A stretch of 57,792 nucleotides of DNA, from the NCBI GenBank assembly GCA_034211275.1, contig JAXHTF010000021.1, positions 1 to 57,792 of the forward strand, read 5' to 3'. The position numbers and the translations under genes are program-made. How positions within the stretch are numbered: position 1 is the stretch's first letter; every line of letters begins with the position of its first letter. The notes under the pieces are model-generated. The model searched no databases, had not been told where the DNA came from, and saw only the letters and a list, made by a program, of their open reading frames with translations. This document shows positions 7,530 to 16,755 of the stretch, one piece after another. The stretch is from Acidobacteriota bacterium. GTDB lineage: Bacteria; Acidobacteriota; Thermoanaerobaculia; Multivoradales; JAHZIX01.

Positions 7530-8957
7530 TCAGGAAGGCTGCTGCTTGGGCGTGTAGGGGTGGCGCTTGAGAGCCGTGATGAGGTTGCCCACGACCGCGC
7601 TGCTGATCTCTTCGGTTTGGGCGGATTGATAGAAGAGCAGGAGCGACGCGAAGGCCTCGCGGTGGATCTCCAGCTCTTTGAAGGTATTGAACAGGGTTTC
7701 CGCCAAGGTCTTGAGTTCGGCATGACGCTGTTCGGCGGCGAAGACCAGCGCGAGATCTAGGGAGACCAGGGCCCAATAGTAGATCTCGCCGCTCTCCTCA
7801 TACATCTCCCGCGCATGCTCCAGGAGCTTTTCGGCGTGCTCGAGCTCGTCCAGGCCGAGGGCGATGATCCCTTCCAACCAGATGGTGCGCCGTTCGACCC
7901 AGGGTGCCCGAAAGCGCTCGTAGAGGTCGGCGCTCTCTTCCAGGATCTTGCGAGCTTCCATGGCTTGCTGATTCTTCGACAGGATGCCGATGAGATTGTG
8001 CCGAGCGATGAGCTCGACTATTGGCTCGCGTTCAGTATCGATGGATTGCAGGGCTCGCCTTAGCGCCTGAACGGCTAGGGCTGACCGGTTGTGGACTTCA
8101 TAGAGATGCGATTGCTTGAGCAAGGTGCGGGCTTCCAGGTGCCTTTCTCCGATATCGCGGTAGATCCTTACGGATTCTTGCAAGAGGCTCTGGGCGGTTT
8201 CGAACCGTCGTTGATCGATGAGCAACGACGCCCGCAACGAGAGCACCTCTGCCAGGGCGAGAGGGTCGCCGGTCCCTGCTGTGAGCAGCACCTGAGCGCG
8301 CCCGAAAGCCTCTTCCGACGCCCCATGGCGATCCTGCAGACGGTGGGCATTTCCTTTGAAGGCCCAGCTGCGGGCGGCGACATCGGCGATGACATCGCGG
8401 CCGTAGAGCTGGGGATCGAGCTGGCCCAAGAGGCGTAGCGCGAGCTCGGTGAGCGCCACCGCCTGGGTGGGAGCATCGAACCATCGCGACCTGGCCTCCT
8501 GTAGCAAGGCCTCCACCACCGAGCGAGTGTGGAACCGAGGCTGGGCGGCAGCTTCTTCCAGGTTCTCGGGTAGAGCCCAGGTGAGCAGCTCTTCGACCAG
8601 CCCCTTGGCTTCTGCTTCTTCCCGTTGGAAGGTGGCCCGGCGGGCCAAGGCTTCATGGGTGGACCGCTCCAGGACCTCGTCGCGCGCCTGTGCTTCCCGA
8701 AAGCGCCGTGCCTCCCGAAAGCGCCGTGCCTCCCGAAAACGCTCTGTTTCCCGAGAATGCTGGGCTTCCTGGTTGAATGGGCTCGCTTCGTCCCACTCCC
8801 CGCTCGCTTCGGCATGCTCCAATTGCTGGAGAATCCGGCGGCACTCGTCACACTCTTGGGTGAGGTGCTCCAGTAGCGCGAGAAAGCGTTCCGATCCCAC
8901 CGTACCCTCGTCCTGGAGGAGTCGGCGGAGGGTCTCGTGATGTTGATCTTTAGCCAC
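7530..8957 (-). CDS. TPR-repeat protein with N-terminal HxxxCxxC segment
   Basis: A 475-residue protein with no signal peptide. The N-terminal region carries LLEHLTQECDECRRIL (about residues 28-43), an H-x4-C-x2-C arrangement like the zinc-binding anti-sigma segments. Next is a highly charged linker, RETERFREARRFREARRFREA, encoded by an 18-bp tandem repeat. From about residue 130 to the end are helical pairs of tetratricopeptide type (ALTELALRLLGQL, AEVLSLRASLLIDQRRFETAQSLLQESV, and others). It probably acts as a cytoplasmic protein- or peptide-binding sensor or scaffold. It lies downstream of a small secreted-peptide gene on the same strand, so the two may function together. No catalytic domain is visible. 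Confidence 0.75.
   Translation of the reverse strand: MAKDQHHETLRRLLQDEGTVGSERFLALLEHLTQECDECRRILQQLEHAEASGEWDEASPFNQEAQHSRETERFREARRFREARRFREAQARDEVLERSTHEALARRATFQREEAEAKGLVEELLTWALPENLEEAAAQPRFHTRSVVEALLQEARSRWFDAPTQAVALTELALRLLGQLDPQLYGRDVIADVAARSWAFKGNAHRLQDRHGASEEAFGRAQVLLTAGTGDPLALAEVLSLRASLLIDQRRFETAQSLLQESVRIYRDIGERHLEARTLLKQSHLYEVHNRSALAVQALRRALQSIDTEREPIVELIARHNLIGILSKNQQAMEARKILEESADLYERFRAPWVERRTIWLEGIIALGLDELEHAEKLLEHAREMYEESGEIYYWALVSLDLALVFAAEQRHAELKTLAETLFNTFKELEIHREAFASLLLFYQSAQTEEISSAVVGNLITALKRHPYTPKQQPS
8691..8762 (-). repeat. Four-unit 18-bp tandem repeat within the TPR gene
   Basis: Units at 8691-8708, 8709-8726, 8727-8744 and 8745-8762. The second and third differ at few positions and the fourth is more divergent. 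They encode the hexapeptide RFREAR/RFREAQ in the charged linker of the TPR protein. In-frame expansion or contraction would change linker length without breaking the gene. Confidence 0.85.
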
Positions 8958-9097
8958 TGAGGTTGTTGCCGTTGCGCTTGGGATGACTTCTGTCGGGGTT
9001 CCTACTCTACAGAATCATCTTGATGCAATAGGAAGCTTGGTACGGTTTCATGGGTCCGCTGTTGCGGTTTTTCGAACCCTTCTACTCAATAATGTTG

Positions 9098-9125
9098 CCG
9101 CTGCCCCCCGAAAGGGGGACAGCGG
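9098..9125. other. Strong GAAA-tetraloop hairpin between peptide and TPR genes
   Basis: CCGCTGCCCCCC (9098-9109), GAAA (9110-9113), GGGGGACAGCGG (9114-9125): a 12-bp stem with one mismatch and, on the plus strand, a GAAA tetraloop. In the minus-strand transcript it lies in the 193-nt gap between the small secreted peptide and the TPR gene, so it may attenuate or stabilise the messenger. No T-run follows on either strand. Confidence 0.6.
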
Positions 9126-9150
9126 ACACACATTATGGCTGAAACTGCGA

Positions 9151-9336
9151 CTAGCCGTCAGGATCGATGCCGTTGCCCTTGTCCGCCGGAGGAGCTACGG
9201 CGGAGAGGGTGAGTGCTGGCGTGGGCAACGCGGAGGGAGACTCCGAGGTTGGCAGGGGGGTGGCCGACACGACCGAAGTCGCGCAGAGCCAGGTCAGACA
9301 GGCCAAGACGCAAAACAGACGGGGGTAGCGGTACAT
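9151..9336 (-). CDS. Small secreted peptide ending in GIDPDG (61 aa)
   Basis: A strong ribosome binding site (GGAGG, about 7 nt before ATG 9336) supports this short gene. The 61-residue product begins with a clear signal peptide (MYRYPRLFCVLACLTWLCATSVVSA, cleavage expected after VSA near residue 25). A Pro/Ser/Thr/Ala-rich mature region follows (about 28 residues), ending in ADKGNGIDPDG. The gene has its own leader with a hairpin (GGGAGCCC/GGGCTCCC, 9373-9394). It is upstream of, and codirectional with, the TPR protein. It could be an exported signalling or structural peptide; I do not recognise a named family. Confidence 0.65.
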   Translation of the reverse strand: MYRYPRLFCVLACLTWLCATSVVSATPLPTSESPSALPTPALTLSAVAPPADKGNGIDPDG

Positions 9337-9515
9337 AAGGGGACCTCCTTCAGCCCTTTGCGGGCAATGAGAGGGAGCCCGGGATTGGGCTCCCAGTTCA
9401 AAGAGCGAAAGTGGCCACCTTCATGGGTATAGACGCGCTACATTTCAGAGTTCCGTAGTCGGTTGGGAAAAGAATTCGGAAGAATCTGCCCAGCGCCGGG
9501 AAGGTGCCGGGGGGC

Positions 9516-9552
9516 GTGAACAGCGGAGGCCGCCGGGCTACAATCGGCGCTT
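9516..9552 (+). promoter_or_regulatory. Candidate promoter giving a leaderless PIG-L transcript
   Basis: TACAAT at 9539-9544 is a good -10 hexamer ending only 8 nt before ATG 9553. A weak -35 (GTGAAC, 9516-9521) sits at a 17-bp spacing. There is no Shine-Dalgarno between the hexamer and the start, so transcription would begin at or next to the start codon. Confidence 0.4.
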
Positions 9553-12285
9553 ATGAGCTACCAACTCCGCTTCCCATCCGCCGTCCTCCCGGGCCTCCGA
9601 AGAGTTCTGTCGGGCATCGCCTTGACCGCCCTGGGTCTGGCTGGGTTGCCCGCGAGCTCCGTCGCGGCCTGGCCCGCGGCGAGCCTTCAGGACCCTCTCG
9701 TTCCACCCACCACCGGCGGACTCGAAGTCATCGACCGGGCTTTGGCCAAGCTCGCCACCCATCGCCGACTGTTGATCCTGGCGGCGCACCCGGACGACGA
9801 GGACACCACCCTGCTGACGCGGGTGGCGCTGGGAGAGGGGGGCGAGGCGGCCTACCTGGCCCTCAACCGCGGCGAAGGGGGCCAGAACCTCATCGGGCCG
9901 GAGCTGGGAGTGGGGTTGGGCTTGATTCGCAGCCAGGAGCTGCTCTCCGCCCGGCGGGTGGACGGTGCTCGTCAGTTCTTCACCCGGGCCTACGACTTCG
10001 GCTACACGCGTTCGCTGGAAGAAACCCTGGAGCGTTGGCCCCAAAAGCTGCTGGAAGAAGACGCCCTACGGGTCATCCGGCGCTTCCGGCCCCAGGTGAT
10101 GGTCTCTGTCTTTCCTCCCACCGCCGCTGCCGGCCACGGTCAGCACCAGGCCGCGGGGGTGATCGCCGAGCGGGTCTTCGACCTCGCCGGGCGCCCGGAG
10201 GCGGCCCCCGAGCTGCTGGCGGAGGGCGCTCTGCCGTGGCGGCCCCAGGCTCTGTACCGTTCCGGGTGGTTTGATCGGGAGGCGGAGGCCAACCGGTTTC
10301 CCCTCGGGGTGGTGGAGCCCTTCAGCGGCCGTTCCTATCTCCAGATCGCTCTCGCTAGCCGAGGGCTGCACCGCTCCCAGGACATGGGCCGGCTGCTTCA
10401 GCTGGGGGCCCGGGAGGGGCGCCTGCTTCCCGTAGCCGGTGTCGCCACCGCTCAGGGGACGGATCCCTTCGCCGGTATCGACACGCGTCCGGCGGCGATC
10501 CTTGGCGGTCTCGAAGACGCCGGTCTGCGCGCGAGCCTGACGCCGGATTTGGACGCGGTGGAGGAGCTAGCCCGGGAGGCTCGGGAGAAGCTCTCGCCCA
10601 GCCATCCGGAGGCCGCCGCCGAAAGCCTGGGCCGGATCCTCGCGCTGCTCCGCCAGGTGCGCGGCGAGCTGGGAGAAGAGCATCCGGGGGAGATTCACGC
10701 CGGGGCTCTCCTGGACGAGAAGATCCTCATCGCCCAGGAAGGTCTGGCGGCGGCGGCGGGACTGGTCTTCGACGCGGCGACGGATCGGGAGACGTTGGTG
10801 CCCGGCGAGACGGTGGAGCTCACCGTCGAGGTGTGGAATAGCTCCGGGGAACCGGTGACGGTGGCGGCGGTGGAGCTGGGACTGCCGGAAGGCTGGAAGG
10901 CTGAGTTGCAGGCGGAGGATGGGGAAGAAGACCAGTCCGTTGCGGCACCCCGCCGGTTGGCAGCGGGAGAGTTGGGAAGCTGGACCTATCGCATTGCCGT
11001 GGCGGAGCAGGCTCCGGCCACCCTGCCCTACTTTCTCCGCCAGCCCCTGGCCGGTGACGTCTACAGTTGGCAGGGCGTGGCGCCGTCGGTACGGGGTGAG
11101 CCTTTCCAGCCACCGGTGCTGACGGCCCGGGTCTCGATGACCACCGGCCATGGGGCCTTGGAGCTGGAGCGCGAGGTGGTGCAGCGCTTCTCGGATCAGG
11201 CCCGGGGCGAGGTGCGGCGGCCCCTGCGGGTGGTGCCGCCGGTGGAGGTGAGCGTGGCGCCGGATTCCATCGTCTGGCCGGTGGGCCGGAGCGAAGCCCG
11301 GCGTCTGGAAGTGCGGCTGACCAACCATCGCCAGCGGCCGGTGCAGGGTGAGCTCACCCTCGATGCACCGGCGGGCTGGCCGGCCCTCGATTCCCGTTCC
11401 TTCGAGCTATCGGCGGGAGGGCAGCAAAGCCTGAGCGTCGATCTCCAGCCGCCGAGTCTCCTGCCCGCCGGCAAACACCGCATCGCCGTCACCGCGGCGG
11501 TGGAGGGAGAGGTCTACGGCAGGGCGGTTCCGACGGTGGAGTACGAGCACATTCGTCCCGTGCCCTACCCCCGGGTGGCGGAGGTGAGGATTCACGCCGG
11601 GGATCTCCAGCTGCCGGAACTGGGGCGGGTGGGCTACGTGCGAGGGGCCTCGGACCGGGTTCCGGAGGCGCTGCAGCGCATCGGGGTGCCGGTGGAGCTG
11701 CTCACCGACGAGATGCTCGAGGTGGGAGATCTCTCCGCCTTCGATGTGTTGGTGGTGGGAAGCCGCGCCTACGAGACCAACCCCACCCTGGGCCGGGTCA
11801 ACGGGCGGCTGTTGGAGTACGTCCGCGGCGGCGGCCGGCTGGTGGTGCAATACCAGCAGTATCAATTCGTCCGCGGCGATCTGGCGCTCCTGCCGCTGGA
11901 CATCGCCCGACCCCATGACCGGGTCACCGACGAGACCGCACCGGTGACCGTCTTGGACCCCACCCATCCCGTGTTCCTCACCCCCAACTCCATTACCGCG
12001 GAGGATTGGCAGGGGTGGGTGCAGGAACGGGGGCTGTACTTCGCCCACACTTGGGATTCCGCCTTCACGCCGTTGCTGAGCCTGCCCGGGCCCGCAGGGG
12101 AGCCTCTGGAGGGTGGATTGTTGATCGCTCCCATCGGCGAGGGCGAGTATCTCTACTCCGGCCTGGCCTTCTTCCGCCAGCTGCCCGCCGGCGTGGTGGG
12201 GGCGTATCGCCTTTTTCTCAATCTGCTGGCACCGCCGGCAAGGCCTCCAGGACCCGGCGCAACTCTTCCTCCAGCTCCCGGATGA
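9553..12285 (+). CDS. Secreted PIG-L family deacetylase with large C-terminal extension
   Basis: A 910-residue protein with an N-terminal export signal (about residues 1-40). The PIG-L/LmbE deacetylase domain follows (about 65-280) with the zinc motif AHPDDED (about 78-84), LNRGEGGQN, and the second metal/catalytic motif HGQHQAAG (about 196-203). These enzymes remove N-acetyl groups from sugar-like substrates. The remaining ~600 residues include NEW3-like beta-sandwich regions (ETVELTVEVWNSSGEPVTVAAVELGLPEGW; RRLEVRLTNHRQRPVQGELTLDAP) and a C-terminal Rossmann/GATase-like module with LVVGSRAYETNP and GGRLVVQYQQYQF. This is far longer than simple LmbE proteins. The 3' end overlaps the convergent kinase gene by 68 bp. 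The substrate is not deducible. Confidence 0.85.
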   Translation: MSYQLRFPSAVLPGLRRVLSGIALTALGLAGLPASSVAAWPAASLQDPLVPPTTGGLEVIDRALAKLATHRRLLILAAHPDDEDTTLLTRVALGEGGEAAYLALNRGEGGQNLIGPELGVGLGLIRSQELLSARRVDGARQFFTRAYDFGYTRSLEETLERWPQKLLEEDALRVIRRFRPQVMVSVFPPTAAAGHGQHQAAGVIAERVFDLAGRPEAAPELLAEGALPWRPQALYRSGWFDREAEANRFPLGVVEPFSGRSYLQIALASRGLHRSQDMGRLLQLGAREGRLLPVAGVATAQGTDPFAGIDTRPAAILGGLEDAGLRASLTPDLDAVEELAREAREKLSPSHPEAAAESLGRILALLRQVRGELGEEHPGEIHAGALLDEKILIAQEGLAAAAGLVFDAATDRETLVPGETVELTVEVWNSSGEPVTVAAVELGLPEGWKAELQAEDGEEDQSVAAPRRLAAGELGSWTYRIAVAEQAPATLPYFLRQPLAGDVYSWQGVAPSVRGEPFQPPVLTARVSMTTGHGALELEREVVQRFSDQARGEVRRPLRVVPPVEVSVAPDSIVWPVGRSEARRLEVRLTNHRQRPVQGELTLDAPAGWPALDSRSFELSAGGQQSLSVDLQPPSLLPAGKHRIAVTAAVEGEVYGRAVPTVEYEHIRPVPYPRVAEVRIHAGDLQLPELGRVGYVRGASDRVPEALQRIGVPVELLTDEMLEVGDLSAFDVLVVGSRAYETNPTLGRVNGRLLEYVRGGGRLVVQYQQYQFVRGDLALLPLDIARPHDRVTDETAPVTVLDPTHPVFLTPNSITAEDWQGWVQERGLYFAHTWDSAFTPLLSLPGPAGEPLEGGLLIAPIGEGEYLYSGLAFFRQLPAGVVGAYRLFLNLLAPPARPPGPGATLPPAPG

Positions 12286-14575
12286 GAGAGTCGAGGCGCT
12301 GCGGGCTGGCGGTCGTCGCTTCGGCCTCCAGGCGCCGGCAAAGATCCGCCATCTGCTGCGCCCCCAGAGTTCCGCTGCTGCCGCGTAGCGAATGGGCGGT
12401 GAAAGCCAGGGCCTCCCGGTCCGCCTCCGCAGAGGCCTGGCGCAGGCGTTCCAGGCGATGGGGCGCCTCGCGGTGGAAGATGGCCACCACCTTGCCCAGC
12501 ACGTCCCGTCCCGAGCGCTCGCCGAGAATGCGAAGTTTCTCCAGGGTGGTCGCGTCCACCGCCTGTTCGCTGGCGCCCACCCCGGCTGTATCCGGTGCCG
12601 GCGTCACGGCGGTGAGGTCGGGAGCCAGTTGGGGCAGCGGTCCCAGCCAGCGGCTCAGGGTTTGGGCCAGCACTTCCAGCTGCACCGGTTTGGCGAGGTA
12701 GTCGTCCATGCCCGCATCGATGCATCGCTGGCGATCCGCCGGCAGGGCGTGGGCGGTCATGGCTACGATGGGCGTGTGCTGCTCCACCCCCTCTCGCCGG
12801 CGGATCTCCGCGGTGGCTCGAAAGCCACCCATGACGGGCATCTGGACGTCCATCAGGATCAAGTCGAAGCGTTTCTCGCTCAGCTGTTGGAGCGCTTCCT
12901 CGCCGTGCTGCGCCACCGTCGACGACAGCCCCAGCTGGGCGAGCTGGTGCTGGGCTAGAGTTTGGTTGACCGGGTTGTCCTCTACCACCAGCACGTGGTG
13001 TTCTCCCGGTGCGGTGGCGCTCGGTGCCTTCACCCTCGCCGGGCGCTCCGGAACCGCCGGGACCGGGGGCGCCGGCAGCTCGAACCAGAACGTCGAGCCC
13101 TGCCTCGGCTGACTCTCCACCCCGAGCTCTCCGCCCAAGCGCTCGATCAGGCTGCGGGTGAGGGCAAGGCCCAGTCCTGTACCTGCATAGGGCCGTGTGT
13201 CGGAGTCGTCCCCTTGGGTGAAGGGTTGGAGCACGTGCTCCAGCTGCTCCGGGGCGATGCCCATGCCGGTGTCTTGCACGCTGAATCGCAGCCTCGTCGG
13301 AGTTCCTTCGAGCGCTCCGTCCTCGGTGGCATGGACGCGGAGCACCACGCTGCCGGCGGCGGTGAATTTGATCCCGTTGGAGAGCAGATTGAGCAGGATC
13401 TGGCGCAGTCGCAGAGGATCGGTGCGTATCCACGCGGGCACCTCCGGAGTCATCTCCAGTCCGAGCCTCAATCCCTTGTGATCCGCCTCCAAGGACAGGA
13501 GCTCGACCACGCTCTCCAACACCCGGTGCAGCTCTACCGGTTGCTCTTCCACCCGCAGCTGACCGGCTTCCAGGGCGCTGAAGTCCAGGATGTCGTCGAG
13601 AATCACCAACAGGACCTCGGCGCTCTGGCCGGTGATCTCCGCCAGCCGCTGCTGGTCGGCGTCGAGGCCGCTTTCGCGCAGCAGCTGGTTCATGCCGATG
13701 ATGGCGTTCATGGGCGTCCGGAGCTCGTGGCTCATGGTGGCGAGGAAGCGGGATTTGGCCTGGTTGCCGGCTTCGGCCTTGGCCCGCGCTGCTTCCAGCT
13801 CCCGGCCCTTCCGTTGCAGTCGGCCGATGAGATCCCGGGACAGGCGCACGGCCTCGGCGGTGCGCTGCCGCAGCCGTTCGCTGGGCCGGGCGCTGGTGGC
13901 GATATAGAGGTTGCCGCCGTAGAGGAAGGAGCACAGGGTCAGCGCCACCGGCCAGGCGATGGAGCGTTGGTCCACCTGCACGATGTAGAGCAACATGAGC
14001 AAGTAGGCGACAAGGCTGACGTGGGCAAAGACGAGGGCACGGCGGAAGCTGCTGTGGGTCTGGTCGGCGACCCTCATCAGGAGGATGAAGAAGAGCCAGC
14101 TGGTCTCGCCGCCGGTGAAGTACACCGCGAGGGTGAAGAGAAAGATGTCCACGACCAGAAAGAGATCGCCCAGGCCCAGGCGTCCCAATCCAGGGGCCCG
14201 CACGCCCCATCGCTCCACCCGACTGTAGCCCACGTGCAGGATCCACCAGGACCCGGCGCTGTAGACGGTCAGGATGGCCAGGAAGACCAGGTAGCTGTGG
14301 AGGTCGAAGCTGTCGGTCAGCAGCAGGTTGTGCAGCGCCACCCCCAGGGCCACTAGGGCGAAGCCGAGGCTGCGCAGGATGGGGATCTGGACGGTGTGCA
14401 GCCGCCGCCTGCGGCGATGGCGTCGTCGTCGAGAGCTTTCGGGGCTTCCCTGACTCAGTAGGCGGCGCAGGAATTGAGAATCCGACGGGAGGCTCGATGG
14501 GGTGTCGGCTGGGCCGCCTGACGGATTGTCGGCTCGACCGCCGGCCTGAGAGTCTGAAGGGGGCGACTCGGTCAT
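12218..14575 (-). CDS. Hybrid sensor histidine kinase (membrane, HisKA-HATPase-REC-HPt)
   Basis: A 785-residue multidomain phosphorelay protein. It has an Arg-rich cytoplasmic start (about 48-60), about six membrane helices between residues 65 and 225 with no obvious large sensor domain, and a coiled linker (230-275). The dimerisation/phosphoacceptor motif [10 protein letters not shown] follows (His 283), then an ATPase domain with [12 protein letters not shown] (N box), DTGMGIAPE and [12 protein letters not shown] (G boxes). A receiver domain has VVEDNPVNQ and [13 protein letters not shown] (phospho-Asp), and a C-terminal HPt domain has AHSLRGSSG (His, about residue 735). An internal relay His-Asp-His is therefore complete. 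No cognate regulator lies next to it. It is divergent from the amidohydrolase gene (222-bp gap). Confidence 0.92.
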   Translation of the reverse strand: MTESPPSDSQAGGRADNPSGGPADTPSSLPSDSQFLRRLLSQGSPESSRRRRHRRRRRLHTVQIPILRSLGFALVALGVALHNLLLTDSFDLHSYLVFLAILTVYSAGSWWILHVGYSRVERWGVRAPGLGRLGLGDLFLVVDIFLFTLAVYFTGGETSWLFFILLMRVADQTHSSFRRALVFAHVSLVAYLLMLLYIVQVDQRSIAWPVALTLCSFLYGGNLYIATSARPSERLRQRTAEAVRLSRDLIGRLQRKGRELEAARAKAEAGNQAKSRFLATMSHELRTPMNAIIGMNQLLRESGLDADQQRLAEITGQSAEVLLVILDDILDFSALEAGQLRVEEQPVELHRVLESVVELLSLEADHKGLRLGLEMTPEVPAWIRTDPLRLRQILLNLLSNGIKFTAAGSVVLRVHATEDGALEGTPTRLRFSVQDTGMGIAPEQLEHVLQPFTQGDDSDTRPYAGTGLGLALTRSLIERLGGELGVESQPRQGSTFWFELPAPPVPAVPERPARVKAPSATAPGEHHVLVVEDNPVNQTLAQHQLAQLGLSSTVAQHGEEALQQLSEKRFDLILMDVQMPVMGGFRATAEIRRREGVEQHTPIVAMTAHALPADRQRCIDAGMDDYLAKPVQLEVLAQTLSRWLGPLPQLAPDLTAVTPAPDTAGVGASEQAVDATTLEKLRILGERSGRDVLGKVVAIFHREAPHRLERLRQASAEADREALAFTAHSLRGSSGTLGAQQMADLCRRLEAEATTASPQRLDSLIRELEEELRRVLEALPAVPAD

Positions 14576-14797
14576 CGGGATCTAATCCAGGGCGTCCCAG
14601 TCCGCTGTTGGAGTGGGCGCACGAGAGCTTCAGAGTTTGGGGGCTTCGATGGTCCGAGAAGTATAGCGCTGCAGGGCTGCAAACCGCACCGGGGCGCGAT
14701 ACCGTACAGAGGCCGAGTACCCCGTCCCGACAATTTCGGCCCGCACTGACAGCTTCGGCTGAGCTCTGGATTCTCGATCCTCGAAAGGAGGCCCTCC

Positions 14798-16723
14798 ATG
14801 TCCCATCGACTCGCGGCGCCCCGCAAGGCTGCTCGTTCCCTTCGCTGGTCCAGCTTGGCATTGCTGGCTTTTCTGGGGACCTTGACCGCCGTCGGCCTCC
14901 CGTCTTCGGCGCTCGCGGATGCTTCGCAGGAGGACTCCCCGCAGATGGGGTCGTCTCAGATGGAGGGTGCTTTCGAGGCCGCTTCCGACGTAGCGGCTGC
15001 CCGAGCCCTGTTCGAAGCCAACCTCGACGCCATCCGCAATCGCGACCGCGCAGCCTACTTGGCCTGCTACTGGAACTCCGAGAACCTGGTGCGCAGCGGG
15101 CCGGGCGGCCCCCAGCTGGGCTTCGATGGCCTCGAGGAGAGCGCCGGTGAGGGCTGGCCGGACTTTTTCGACGCGCAGGATTTGCAGCTGGTGCCGTTGC
15201 GGCCGGGGGTGGTCTACGGAACCTATCGCTACCGAGTGCGCTACGGCTCCGAGGAGGTCACAGGGCTTTCCGAACGGCTCTTCCTCGATACCGAAGACGG
15301 CTGGCGCATCGCGGTGACCACCGCTTTCGGCGCCCCTCCGGGGACTGCCCCGCCGCCGCTGGCGCTGGTCGGCGGTACGCTGGTGGACGGCACCGGCGCT
15401 GCGCCGGTGGAGAACGCGGTGGTGGTAATCGAGGACGGCCGCATCGCTTGTGCCGGCAGCGCGGAGCAGTGCACGGTCCCCCAAGGGATGACGACGGTGG
15501 ACACCTCCGGCCAGTGGATCACCCCGGGCTTGGTGGACGCCCACATTCACCACGCCCAGACCGCCTGGGCTGACGGCCGGCCGGACAGCGCCGACGTCCG
15601 CGGCGAGTTCCCCTACGAAGAGGTGCAGGCCTCCCTCCGCGCCCATCCCGAAGTCTTCTGGCGCGCGCATCTGTGCTCCGGGGTGACGGCGGCCTTCGAC
15701 GTCGGCGGCTATCCCTGGACCTGGGATCTACGGCGCCGCGCCGAAGGCTCGACCCGGGCGCCGCACCTGGCGGTGGCGGGGCCGCTCCTCTCCACCCTCG
15801 ACCACTGGCTCAACCTGCCGGCGGAGCGCCAGTTCATCCACCTCAAGGATCGCGAGAGCGCCGAACGGGGAGTGAGCTTCCTCACCGCCCACGACACCGA
15901 CGCCGTCAAGGTGTGGTTCATTCCGATCCGCGAAGGCGACCCCGAGCCCTTCGACCAGGCGGTGCTCGCCGCCGGCGAAGAGGCGCGGGAGCGCGGCGTG
16001 CCCCTCATCGTCCACGCTACCAGCCTGCGGGAAGCCAAGGTCGCCCTGCGTGCCGGCGCTCATCTGCTGGTGCACAGCGTGGAGGATCAGCCGGTGGACG
16101 AGGAATTCATCGAGCTGGCGCAGCACCAGGGCACGATCTACTGCCCCACCCTCATCGTGCGCGAGGGCTATCTACGCATGTATGAGGCGGCGGCGAAGGG
16201 CGAGGCTCCGCACGTCGATGACCCCAACGGCTGCGTCGACTCCCGCACCCTGGAACGCATCGCCCGTAGCGCCGACCTCGGTGGGATCATCGGCACCGAT
16301 CGCCTGACCGAGGAGCGCCTCGCCGCTCGCCGCGAGCGACTGGAGAAGAGCGTCGCCACCAACGCCGCCAACCTGCGCAAGGTGCACGAGGCGGGCATCC
16401 CCATCGCCATGGGCACCGATGCCGGCAACCCCCTGACGGTCCACGGCCCGTCGGTCTATGCCGAAATGGAGGCCATGCAGGCCGCCGGCCTGACCCCCCT
16501 AGAAGTCCTGGTCACCGCCACCCAGGGCGGCGCCCGCGCCATGAAGATGGACGACGAGATCGGCACCATCGAAGCCGGCAAGATCGCCGACCTCCTCCTC
16601 CTCACCGCCGACCCCACCCAAGACATCGCCAACCTCCGCCAACTGCACTCCGTGATCCGCGGTGGAGAGCTCCGGCCGTTGGCGGAGCTGCGGGCTTCTC
16701 CTCAAGGAGAATCGGAGCGTTGA
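14798..16723 (+). CDS. Secreted amidohydrolase with N-terminal NTF2/SnoaL-like domain
   Basis: A 641-residue exported protein. ATG 14798 follows a textbook AAAGGAGG. Residues 1-41 are a signal peptide (…LALLAFLGTLTAVGLPSSALA). Residues about 65-180 look like an NTF2/SnoaL-type domain (AARALFEANLDAIRNRDRAAYLACYW…EDGWRIAVTTAFG). From about 187 it is a metal-dependent amidohydrolase: GGTLVDGTGAAPVENAVVVIEDGRI, the metal motif DAHIHH (about 248-253), VKVWF, VIVHATS, LVHSVED, and MGTDAGNP carrying the catalytic Asp. It likely hydrolyses cyclic amides, imidazolone-type rings or dipeptides outside the cytoplasm. The last 14 codons contain the left copy of a 41-bp direct repeat, so the present C-terminus may have been altered by the island to its right. 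Confidence 0.88.
   Translation: MSHRLAAPRKAARSLRWSSLALLAFLGTLTAVGLPSSALADASQEDSPQMGSSQMEGAFEAASDVAAARALFEANLDAIRNRDRAAYLACYWNSENLVRSGPGGPQLGFDGLEESAGEGWPDFFDAQDLQLVPLRPGVVYGTYRYRVRYGSEEVTGLSERLFLDTEDGWRIAVTTAFGAPPGTAPPPLALVGGTLVDGTGAAPVENAVVVIEDGRIACAGSAEQCTVPQGMTTVDTSGQWITPGLVDAHIHHAQTAWADGRPDSADVRGEFPYEEVQASLRAHPEVFWRAHLCSGVTAAFDVGGYPWTWDLRRRAEGSTRAPHLAVAGPLLSTLDHWLNLPAERQFIHLKDRESAERGVSFLTAHDTDAVKVWFIPIREGDPEPFDQAVLAAGEEARERGVPLIVHATSLREAKVALRAGAHLLVHSVEDQPVDEEFIELAQHQGTIYCPTLIVREGYLRMYEAAAKGEAPHVDDPNGCVDSRTLERIARSADLGGIIGTDRLTEERLAARRERLEKSVATNAANLRKVHEAGIPIAMGTDAGNPLTVHGPSVYAEMEAMQAAGLTPLEVLVTATQGGARAMKMDDEIGTIEAGKIADLLLLTADPTQDIANLRQLHSVIRGGELRPLAELRASPQGESER
16655..16695 (+). repeat. 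41-bp direct repeat, left copy
   Basis: Lies at the 3' end of the amidohydrolase reading frame. It is identical over 41 bases to 18956-18996; similarity stops abruptly on both sides. Confidence 0.95.
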
Positions 16724-16748
16724 TGCGTGAGGCGTTTCGCGCTACAGT
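16720..16748 (+). promoter_or_regulatory. higBA promoter, leaderless configuration
   Basis: TTGATG (-35, 16720-16725), a 17-bp spacer and TACAGT (-10, 16743-16748) lie 7 nt before the HigB ATG at 16756. The -35 overlaps the amidohydrolase stop codon. No Shine-Dalgarno is present between the -10 and the start, so the toxin message is probably leaderless. It may be autorepressed by HigA, as is usual for such operons. Confidence 0.55.
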
Positions 16749-16755
16749 ATCGGTG

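Noticed and set aside
12218-12285. 68-bp overlap of PIG-L and kinase 3' ends considered as a frameshift artefact
   Set aside because: Both frames are intact to their stops with sensible domain ends; convergent overlaps are common in this window.
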